The position numbers were made by a program, and so were the translations under genes. Shown here piece after piece: positions 26,836-32,632 of a stretch of 32,632 nucleotides of DNA. This stretch comes from Flavobacteriales bacterium. GTDB lineage: Bacteria > Bacteroidota > Bacteroidia > Flavobacteriales_G > JALEGO01. The notes beneath the pieces were generated by a model that saw only the letters and a list, made by a program, of their open reading frames with translations, searched no databases and was not told where the DNA came from. The stretch is from contig JALEGO010000412.1 of the NCBI GenBank assembly GCA_022763165.1, forward strand, positions 1-32,632. The letters run 5' to 3'. Within the stretch, counting starts at the first letter, position 1, and each line of letters begins with the position of its first letter.

Positions 26836-27624
26836 CTAATCCAAAGCTGCAATATATCCATCAATCATATTGATCAATGTCTCTTTCATAGTTCCCAGAG
26901 CCGCACCATGACCTCCATTGTAAACGAGTACTTGCACATTTTCCTTTCTTTCAGCATATTCAACTGAATCCATAAGTGGAGTATGCGTATCCAAAATTCC
27001 TGATATCAGCAACATAGGTTGTTCCATTTCCAAAAATGTAGAATACCTCTTTTCGGCACTTTCTGGAATAAGTATCTTTTTGCCTTTTTGCTCAAATATC
27101 CGCGCCTCCATTTTTCTTGCATCTATTACACTAGATTCACAAATGAGAAAGTCCAATTCCTCTTTAACAGAGTCTACTAAAATGGTGCCCATTGAAAACG
27201 CGTAGACGCCTAGCTTAGTTTTTGGGTACTTTTTTTGAGTAAAATGAACCACAGATTTCAAATCTGTTGCATATTCATCATAATAGAGTTGGTTTTCATT
27301 AATCTCAAAGTCCGAACTAGTACCAAAGCCTCTGTAGTCAAATAAAACTACTCTGTAGCCTTTCTGTGAAAGCATTGCAGCCAAGTTTAGAAAATAACTC
27401 ATATTTCCAGCATCACCACCAGCTATTATAATTGTTTTGTCTTGGTCTCTGTTTTCATTTAAATCCAATTGCCAAGCATTGAGACTGGCTCCAGAAGAAG
27501 GAATGTTATACTCCACATGTGGCATCCCGATCTTTTTTGGGGTGACTACATATTCGCGTTCTGGCTTAAGGGCATAAGCAGAAAACAAGGAAAAAGCTAA
27601 AAAAGCGGAAAGTAAGATTTTCAT
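26836..27624 (-). CDS. Exported alpha/beta hydrolase
   Basis: This 262-residue protein has a signal peptide (MKILLSAFLAFSLFSAYA) and an alpha/beta-hydrolase core. The nucleophile elbow is AFSMG with Ser144 (a GxSxG variant with Ala first), followed by Asp212 in SGILDTHTPL and His239 in YNGGHGAAL, a complete triad. RVVLFDYRGFGTSSDF matches the conserved strand and turn after the oxyanion region (IIIAGGDAGN). Relatives include BAAT/prolyl-oligopeptidase-like and DUF-type esterases; the substrate is unknown. It has its own -7 box, and the intrinsic terminator at 27694-27721 separates it from the upstream Omp28-like gene. Confidence 0.85.
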   Translation of the reverse strand: MKILLSAFLAFSLFSAYALKPEREYVVTPKKIGMPHVEYNIPSSGASLNAWQLDLNENRDQDKTIIIAGGDAGNMSYFLNLAAMLSQKGYRVVLFDYRGFGTSSDFEINENQLYYDEYATDLKSVVHFTQKKYPKTKLGVYAFSMGTILVDSVKEELDFLICESSVIDARKMEARIFEQKGKKILIPESAEKRYSTFLEMEQPMLLISGILDTHTPLMDSVEYAERKENVQVLVYNGGHGAALGTMKETLINMIDGYIAALD

Positions 27625-27637
27625 AATGTCTTTTGTC

Positions 27638-27645
27638 CAAAGCTA
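27638..27645 (-). promoter_or_regulatory. -7 box of the hydrolase gene (TAGCTTTG)
   Basis: This exact TAnnTTTG match on the minus strand ends 13 bases before the ATG at 27624. A T-rich stretch (TTTTC) sits at about the -33 distance but is not a full TTTG. It lies downstream of a terminator, so a promoter is expected here. Confidence 0.5.
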
Positions 27646-27693
27646 AAGGACATTTCAGAAGAAAATCTTAAAAAAGATCTAAATAACGTTAAA

Positions 27694-27721
27694 ACAAAAA
27701 AACCCGATCAAAGATCGGGTT
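27694..27721 (-). terminator. Intrinsic terminator of the Omp28-like gene
   Basis: On the minus strand, AACCCGATC (27721-27713), loop TTT, GATCGGGTT (27709-27701) form a perfect 9-base stem followed directly by a run of T. It lies 23 bases past the stop of the gene at 27744-28733. This is the clearest terminator in the window. Confidence 0.88.
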
Positions 27722-27743
27722 GTTAAGAATATGTCTTTATTTA

Positions 27744-28733
27744 TTAATCTACATTGATGAAAATGTACTCTCCAGAAGTAGCATCCTCTTCCCAGATTAC
27801 ACCCACTACATGTAAGTTATTTGTATCCCAGCTAGGATCAATAGTTAACGTTTCGCTAATAGTAGTTTCATCACCAGCGCTAGGTGAAGATCCAAGCGAA
27901 ACTCCCGCACCAGAAACACTTGCTCTAACCACATGATCGTGCTCGTAATTAGGGTCTGAAGTTCCTAATTGTTCGTAATCAGGGTGAGACGCATTAGACG
28001 TTCCGCCTCCAATATTATCTTCTACAATGAAAATGCTCAAATGATAATTGTTACTCGTTCCGTTTTGGAAAAACTTAACGTTACCCGTAACATCTCCAGT
28101 TGCAGCATCCAATGAAAGTTTGCAATTTGCTACAGGAGCTTGATTCAAGTAATCCGAAATGTATTGATCATTAAAAGAAGAATAAGTCACCAAACTGTCG
28201 CATACATAAATTTTAGGAATGCCTCCTCCAGTTGGTCGTTCCGTTTTTAACCAACCATATGCACTCCAATTATTCATTGGGTCTCCAGAACCAGAGTGGC
28301 CAGCTAAAACATGAACATCCGATGAAATAGCAGCATATTGCTCAATCGCATCGTGAGCTGAACCTCCGCATGGTCCACAATTTGTTCCCGTCCACTTAAT
28401 CACAAGAACACCTTGCTTGTTTGCTGGGCCATTTCCATTGTTTCCGCCATTTCCATTTCCTCCGTTACCATTATTGTCATCATCATCGTCTTCTTCAGCT
28501 TTCTTACAAGTACCATCGTCTTCTTCAGCAAGAGGGTTATAATTAGCCGCTAGAGGATCTGTACATCCTTTAGTAGGATATTTACAGCTTCCATCATCAA
28601 TAAGCGCTTCCGCGTTATAGTTTTTAGCTGTACCATCAGTACATCCTTCTTTCTTTTGACAAGACGTAGTAAATAAAATTGCAAGGATTGCAAGAACACT
28701 GAAATAATTATTCAGCAATAATGACTTTTTCAT
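27744..28733 (-). CDS. Omp28-like lipoprotein with thioredoxin-type CxxC
   Basis: This is a 329-residue lipoprotein: signal peptide and lipobox LFTTSC (Cys25). Two short Cys motifs follow (C31...NYNAEALIDDGSC50 and C57-TDPLAANYN...DDGTC76), a unit common in marine Bacteroidota surface proteins. A low-complexity linker of Asp then Asn/Gly (about 79-103) leads to a thioredoxin-like Omp28-related domain with the pair C119-G-P-C122 (VLVIKWTGTNCGPCGG), and a beta-rich C-terminus. The CxxC could be a redox pair or a structural disulfide. It is a single-gene unit with a strong terminator and a -7 box 22 bases upstream. Omp28 relatives in Porphyromonas are surface adhesins; the role here is inferred only. 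Confidence 0.82.
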   Translation of the reverse strand: MKKSLLLNNYFSVLAILAILFTTSCQKKEGCTDGTAKNYNAEALIDDGSCKYPTKGCTDPLAANYNPLAEEDDGTCKKAEEDDDDDNNGNGGNGNGGNNGNGPANKQGVLVIKWTGTNCGPCGGSAHDAIEQYAAISSDVHVLAGHSGSGDPMNNWSAYGWLKTERPTGGGIPKIYVCDSLVTYSSFNDQYISDYLNQAPVANCKLSLDAATGDVTGNVKFFQNGTSNNYHLSIFIVEDNIGGGTSNASHPDYEQLGTSDPNYEHDHVVRASVSGAGVSLGSSPSAGDETTISETLTIDPSWDTNNLHVVGVIWEEDATSGEYIFINVD

Positions 28734-28755
28734 ACTGTTGTTTTGTTGATTTCCA

Positions 28756-28763
28756 CAAAATTA
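28756..28763 (-). promoter_or_regulatory. -7 box of the Omp28-like gene (TAATTTTG)
   Basis: This exact TAnnTTTG match on the minus strand ends 22 bases before the ATG at 28733. No clear TTTG is seen at -33. The rest of the 208-base gap to 28942 is AT-rich and contains two copies of CCTTTAAAGC (28889-28898 and 28933-28942) but no hairpin with a T-run. Confidence 0.45.
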
Positions 28764-28941
28764 CTGGTTTTTTTGGAAAAATCCAGATTTCTTTTTCGAA
28801 CCCCTAGGAAAGCTCCTATTTTTTGTTGTTCAATGCTAATTTGATATTATTCTTGGAGTACAACAATTGATAATTTAAATATATTACCCCTTTAAAGCAA
28901 CACTTTTTCTTTGAAGCCCAATAAAAACAAAGCCTTTAAAG

Positions 28942-29643
28942 CTAGAATCCTACTCGTTTAATAGATCTGGAGCTAAACTTTTTTGATGTCTCCGTTTTTA
29001 TTTCATTGCGTTGCGATATATAATCAGCGTAACTTTTAGAATACTTTACTCTGTTTTCAATGACCGTGTCAAAAGTATCTGAAAGCGCCAAAATTACCTC
29101 GCTTATCTCGCGAACAGCATTATTTCCTCCTTGATGGGCTGTAATATAATCGGCAAGTTTGTTTTTGACAATATATTCCTCGAGAAGAGGAGAGGCTGTT
29201 CTACAAACATTGAAATTAAGTCCACAGATTTCGCTAGCGCTTAAGTCCAGAATATCGTCATAAACAAAAATTATTTCTTCTGTGGTAATTTTGAGATCTG
29301 TTGCTATCTCACCGATTGCTTCCGCTTTCTTTTTGACTCCCAAAAAGATGCAATCCAGATGCTCTCTCTCAGCAAAATTAACAGCTATAGGATTGTGTTC
29401 TCCCGTAACAATATATGTCTTAAGGTTCTTACTTCCTTCCAACCAAAAATGAAATCTCATCATGTTCAGCCCCATTGAATCTGGCTCAGAAAAGGTACTT
29501 CCAAATAAGTGGTTCTTCGTGCCATTATTGAAAACGCCATCCCAATCAAAAACAAGGGCTTTAATAGACTTGAGCTTGGTGGTTATCTCTTTAGGTTTTG
29601 AGATGAATTTACCGCCAAGTTCTTCGAACTTTTTTACATCCAT
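28942..29643 (-). CDS. KdsC-like HAD phosphatase
   Basis: This is a 233-residue HAD-family phosphatase related to KdsC, which removes phosphate from Kdo-8-phosphate. The visible motifs are the nucleophile region ALVFDWDGVFNNG (D33, D35), the T80-containing motif YIVTGE, lysines near 104-106 (GVKKKAEA) and the metal motif VYDDILDLS (D129, D130, D133). The C-terminal KdsC signature is GGNNAVREISEVIL. It deviates from classic KdsC: the usual FNVRDGxG is FSEPDSMG, the usual GGRGAVRE is GGNNAVRE, and there are extra residues at the N-terminus (about 27) and C-terminus (about 45). It follows the transaldolase-CBS gene by 7 bases as the last operon member. KDN-phosphate-type phosphatases are an alternative class. 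Confidence 0.85.
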   Translation of the reverse strand: MDVKKFEELGGKFISKPKEITTKLKSIKALVFDWDGVFNNGTKNHLFGSTFSEPDSMGLNMMRFHFWLEGSKNLKTYIVTGEHNPIAVNFAEREHLDCIFLGVKKKAEAIGEIATDLKITTEEIIFVYDDILDLSASEICGLNFNVCRTASPLLEEYIVKNKLADYITAHQGGNNAVREISEVILALSDTFDTVIENRVKYSKSYADYISQRNEIKTETSKKFSSRSIKRVGF

Positions 29644-29650
29644 ATATGGA

Positions 29651-30658
29651 TCAAATTAAATCCTGAATGTCTACTATGCCGGCAAAATCTCCATTATTTG
29701 TTGCAATGAGGTTGTCAACATGTCGTTCTCGACACAAATCAATGGCATCTTGTAGTGTGGCTTCGGCATCTATTGTTATGGGATTTTGACCCTCGAGTTC
29801 CGATAGTTTCAGTGCATGAATGTCTTGACCGTTTTGCTCTATAAGCCTTCTCAGATCACCATCAGTGAAGATTCTATAAATAGCCTCATTGTCATCTAGT
29901 ACTGCCACAGCCCCAAGTTTTGATTTAGACATTTGTAAAACCGCATCAATTACTTTGGCGTTTCCACTAATCTTCACATCTTCCTTTTTCATGACCTCTT
30001 CAACCTTTGTGGTAACCAAACGCGTATCAACAACAAACTGATTTGTTCCAATTGCCGTGAAGTGATTATCAGTTAGTTTTTTCATGAGTTTCCATGGAAC
30101 CGTGCATGTGTGCACACCAATATGCAAGGCGTTCTTAACATGTTCAACGTTTCTAACAGAAGAAAACATGATTTTTGATTTGTATCCATACTTCTGTGTG
30201 ATTTCAACACATTCTTTAACCAAACCCAGAGCATCATGTCCTTGGTCCTGCAATCGACCAACTAGAGGACAAACATAAGTCGCTCCTGCCCTAAACGCCA
30301 TATAAGCCTGCTGCACAGTGTAGACCAAATGCAGGTTTACCATAAACCCTTCATCAGTAAGCCTTTTGCAGGCAATCGTTCCATCCAGGGATATTGGTAT
30401 TTTAAAAACTGTTTTTGTTTTATCGAGTCCAATTGAAACAAGCCTTTTTGCTTCATCCACAATCTCATCCACACTGTCCCCAAGAGCCTCTACTTGTAAG
30501 ATATCGACATACTTTGCAATTTCAAGCATTTGGGCGTCAACATCCTTAATCCCTTCACGCAACATAAACGTTGGGGTGGTAGTAAGGCCAGTGAGGTAGC
30601 CCAATTTACTGCCTTCCTTTATCTCTTCGAGGTTGACTGAGTCTAAGTACAGTTCCAT
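29651..30658 (-). CDS. Transaldolase/F6P-aldolase-like domain fused to a KdsD-like CBS pair
   Basis: This is a 335-residue fusion. Residues 1-207 look like the TalC/fructose-6-phosphate-aldolase family (MELYLDSVNLEEIKE start; Asp6; Schiff-base Lys86 in FKIPIS; GATYVCPLVGRLQDQGHD; helix MFSSVRNVEHVKNAL). Residues about 217-335 form two CBS domains containing FTDGDLRR (264-271), which matches the CBS part of the arabinose-5-phosphate isomerase KdsD/KpsF; no SIS domain is present. Between kdsA (one base upstream) and a kdsC-like gene (7 bases downstream) it occupies the slot of KdsD. A longer open frame exists, but the ATG at 30658 puts the first aldolase strand at the N-terminus, avoids a 35-base overlap with kdsA and gives the usual length. 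The reaction is not known. Confidence 0.85.
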   Translation of the reverse strand: MELYLDSVNLEEIKEGSKLGYLTGLTTTPTFMLREGIKDVDAQMLEIAKYVDILQVEALGDSVDEIVDEAKRLVSIGLDKTKTVFKIPISLDGTIACKRLTDEGFMVNLHLVYTVQQAYMAFRAGATYVCPLVGRLQDQGHDALGLVKECVEITQKYGYKSKIMFSSVRNVEHVKNALHIGVHTCTVPWKLMKKLTDNHFTAIGTNQFVVDTRLVTTKVEEVMKKEDVKISGNAKVIDAVLQMSKSKLGAVAVLDDNEAIYRIFTDGDLRRLIEQNGQDIHALKLSELEGQNPITIDAEATLQDAIDLCRERHVDNLIATNNGDFAGIVDIQDLI

Positions 30659-30659
30659 A

Positions 30660-31469
30660 TTATCTATATTTTTTCTCTGTGTTATGAATTTCAATTAGAG
30701 GCTTTAGAAATTCCTCTAAGTCATTTAAATCTAATTGGCTTGCCGCATCACATAGGGCTTTGCTTGGTTCAGGGTGTGCTTCGATGAAAACACCATCTAC
30801 CCCTGCAGCCACGCCAGATCTTGCCAAAGTTGGCAAGTACTGTCTTAATCCCCCTGAAGGGTCGGAGCTCGGGATACCATACTTTCTGATAGAATGTGTA
30901 ATATCAAAAATTGTCGGGTATCCAATTTCTCTAAGATCATAAAAACTTCTTGGGTCAACTATGAGGTCATTGTATCCAAAGGTATAACCTCTTTCGGTGA
31001 GCAATATATTCTTATTACCAACAGATTCTATCTTTTTCACTGGCTTGGCCATGTTTTCTGGAGCCAAAAATTGACCATGCTTAAGGTTAATCACTTTTCC
31101 TGTCTTTGCAGATTCAACAACCAATGTCGTTTGCATACACAAATATGCAGGAATCTGAATGATGTCCAGTACTTCACCGCAAGCAGCAACTTGTTCTGGG
31201 AAGTGAACATCAGAAAGGATTGGAAGATTGAATTCTTTTTTGATTTTTTCCAAAATTCTAAGACCTTCCTCAAGTCCTGGGCCTGTATAATAATCAACCG
31301 AACTCCTGTTATCCTTCATAAATGAAGACTTGAAAACTAAAGGTAGCTCAAGCCGTTCTGAAATTTCTTTCAGTCGTTCAGCCGTATTCATCATTAACCG
31401 CTCGTCTTCAATCACACAGGGGCCTGAAATCAAAAAGAACTTTTCCCAACTCAACTTATCTACATTCAT
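30660..31469 (-). CDS. kdsA: 3-deoxy-8-phosphooctulonate synthase family (KdsA-like)
   Basis: KdsA condenses phosphoenolpyruvate with arabinose 5-phosphate to Kdo-8-phosphate for LPS or capsule. The protein has 269 residues, normal for the family. Visible motifs: SGPCVIE with the metal Cys18 of the metal-dependent class, FKSSFMKDNRSS (K47, R55), DVHFPEQ, VINLKHGQFLAP, LTERGYTFGYNDLIVD, DITHS (H192) and FIEAHPEPSKALCD (E230, D241), so all four metal ligands are in place. Deviations are MQTT where RQTD is usual, DVHFP for DVHEP and SGGLRQ for SGGQR, which may reflect an altered substrate. It starts the three-gene operon; a near-match -7 box (TAATTTCG, 31497-31490) lies upstream. Confidence 0.88.
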   Translation of the reverse strand: MNVDKLSWEKFFLISGPCVIEDERLMMNTAERLKEISERLELPLVFKSSFMKDNRSSVDYYTGPGLEEGLRILEKIKKEFNLPILSDVHFPEQVAACGEVLDIIQIPAYLCMQTTLVVESAKTGKVINLKHGQFLAPENMAKPVKKIESVGNKNILLTERGYTFGYNDLIVDPRSFYDLREIGYPTIFDITHSIRKYGIPSSDPSGGLRQYLPTLARSGVAAGVDGVFIEAHPEPSKALCDAASQLDLNDLEEFLKPLIEIHNTEKKYR

Positions 31470-31565
31470 TCGGTCATTACTTCAACACGCGAAATTATAA
31501 AATAACTACGATAATCGTTCTGCTTTGTAAAGAGCTTTCATATCTGGAATTCAGGTTAGTTTAAA

Positions 31566-31573
31566 TAAATTTG
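31566..31573 (+). promoter_or_regulatory. -7 box directly before a lipoprotein gene (TAAATTTG)
   Basis: This exact TAnnTTTG match ends three bases before the ATG at 31577, again predicting a leaderless transcript. No TTTG is found 17-24 bases upstream, so the assignment is by the -7 box alone. Confidence 0.4.
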
Positions 31574-31576
31574 ACC

Positions 31577-32632
31577 ATGCAAAAGTTTTCTGCCTTTTTG
31601 TTCCTCTTACTGTCTGCTTGCCAAGCGCCAGTTCAAAGGACTAAGGGTGAGCTGATTAGGGACGTCAAAACCATCCATCTTCGTTTTGTATTAAGCCCCG
31701 GAAAAGATCTTGCTCAAAATCTCGGGACCATCTTCGAGCTGAGAAATGACTCCGGATTACATTTGGCCGCAGGTTTTCAAAACAATAGTCAAACTTATGC
31801 CACAAGCAATAATCGTATTTTGTCTTTGTTTTGTCATGACACACTCGCACTTACGACAAAAGACTTGGGTAGGCCCTTTTCGGAATTTTACAATGGCAAT
31901 AAGCTGTTTAATATAAACAACCAGTTAATCACGGTTAATATTAACAAGCCATATGAGCCCAAAAAATACAATGAACTCAGCAAATCATGGGAAGTTGACA
32001 CCGTTCTTAGTAAGCTTGGAGATATTTACAACTTACAAATAGTGAACAATCAAATTTTGGCTTTCTTGAGAAACAGCATTCAATTTGGATCAAACGAAAT
32101 CTTTAGACTTGACGACTGCTATTATCTTTCCAGCATCTACAGAAATGGATCTTTTCTAATTTTTGCTCATCTTATTAATGGTAAAAACCAAATACTTTTC
32201 GCTGATTGGTCTCCTGGTGATTCTTTGGTTATTGTTAAAAAATACACTTTAGATAGCTACAGCCCTGAATACAACTTCCCATACGCAATACTAGATGTGG
32301 ATGAAACACACTTCCTCGTGGGGACGAATATTGGCAAAGTTTATCTAGTTTCCAGAGATTCTTTAATTGAAGTTCATTCAAGAACAAAAAATGAAATCAG
32401 TTGGCAGCCATATAGCTTTCTAAATTATTATAATCAGACACTAATTGGGCAATTCCCTTCTGGCTATTTATTTACATATAACAATTCAAAAATTAAACCT
32501 TTTTATCCCAAGGTAGAGCCTCAGTATTGGAACAACAATCATCAAAGGGAAGCTCAAGGGCTATCTTTGTACTCAGGAAAAATCATAACAGGCGTTTGGC
32601 CTTGGGGAGAGGTTTACTCTTACCATCACGAC
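31577..32632 (+). CDS. Lipoprotein, 3' truncated by the window edge
   Basis: Reading from the ATG at 31577 the frame is open to the last base (352 codons, no stop), so the gene continues beyond the window. It begins with a lipoprotein signal peptide MQKFSAFLFLLLSAC, with the lipobox Cys at position 15. The mature part is a series of beta strands with repeated aromatic and Gly turns (NLGTIFELRNDSGLHLAAGF, HFLVGTNIGKVYLVS, PYSFLNYYNQTLIGQFPSGY, QGLSLYSGKIITGVWPWGEV), which suggests a beta-propeller-like fold. I do not recognise the family. It is divergent from the kdsA operon, 107 bases away. Confidence 0.8.
   Translation, partial: MQKFSAFLFLLLSACQAPVQRTKGELIRDVKTIHLRFVLSPGKDLAQNLGTIFELRNDSGLHLAAGFQNNSQTYATSNNRILSLFCHDTLALTTKDLGRPFSEFYNGNKLFNINNQLITVNINKPYEPKKYNELSKSWEVDTVLSKLGDIYNLQIVNNQILAFLRNSIQFGSNEIFRLDDCYYLSSIYRNGSFLIFAHLINGKNQILFADWSPGDSLVIVKKYTLDSYSPEYNFPYAILDVDETHFLVGTNIGKVYLVSRDSLIEVHSRTKNEISWQPYSFLNYYNQTLIGQFPSGYLFTYNNSKIKPFYPKVEPQYWNNNHQREAQGLSLYSGKIITGVWPWGEVYSYHHD

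Noticed and set aside
30894-31325. A 143-residue plus-strand frame opposite kdsA
   Set aside because: It is a shadow of the kdsA reading frame, with no recognisable domain and no promoter or operon context.
30660-31469. The KdsA-like gene as a NeuB or DAHP synthase
   Set aside because: The motifs GPCVIE, NRSS, FLAP and EAHPEP with the metal ligand set are those of the KdsA family, and the length fits KdsA.

Overview
The window looks like chromosomal DNA from a marine-type member of the Bacteroidota, probably Flavobacteriales (family not resolved). The clues are three type IX secretion cargo proteins (two with gliding-motility C-terminal domains, one with a short type A sorting tail), the ileS / TraR-DksA-like / lspA gene order, a Bacteroidota-type leaderless or weak-Shine-Dalgarno translation style, many TTG starts, and several TAnnTTTG promoter boxes. 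I saw no rRNA, tRNA, CRISPR array, transposase or phage gene. No gene-free stretch exceeds 300 bases. There are 22 protein genes, two of them cut by the window edges.

Layout. 1-2952: the end of a polysaccharide export locus, with a truncated Wza-like outer-membrane export protein followed by a Wzc-like chain-length regulator/tyrosine kinase. 2973-8989: a GNAT acetyltransferase divergent from aspartate-semialdehyde dehydrogenase (asd), which directly abuts a 1495-residue secreted adhesin. 8979-13003: a convergent leucine-rich-repeat lipoprotein, then a VOC protein, a type I sulfatase and a DUF3108 protein on the plus strand. 13223-17603: ileS, a TraR/DksA-like gene and lspA. 17694-19408: two lipoproteins. 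19415-25582: a 2055-residue secreted protein with a beta-propeller-like N-terminus and about 20 Ig-like repeats. 25857-28733: a type A T9SS cargo protein, an exported alpha/beta hydrolase and an Omp28-like lipoprotein with a clear intrinsic terminator. 28942-31469: a compact three-gene minus-strand operon for a 3-deoxy-ulosonic acid (Kdo-like). 31577 to the end: a further lipoprotein, cut by the window edge.

The most unusual system is the 28942-31469 operon. It has a KdsA-type synthase and a KdsC-type phosphatase, but the slot expected for the arabinose-5-phosphate isomerase KdsD holds a fusion of a transaldolase/fructose-6-phosphate-aldolase-like domain to a KdsD-like CBS pair (motif FTDGDLRR). 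The aldolase domain keeps its Schiff-base lysine but has lost several specificity residues. The KdsA and KdsC partners also deviate at normally conserved positions. I infer either an aldolase-based route to arabinose 5-phosphate or synthesis of a different 3-deoxy-ulosonic acid. Together with the Wza/Wzc genes, sulfatase and T9SS adhesins, this suggests a cell that invests heavily in its surface glycans and secreted surface proteins.

Other notable points: IleRS carries a GIHH form of the class I HIGH signature, a variant linked to very high mupirocin resistance. The asd/GNAT divergent promoter has a palindromic centre, with each -7 box four to five bases from an ATG. Motif comparisons with known families were made by eye from memory; no alignment or search was run.
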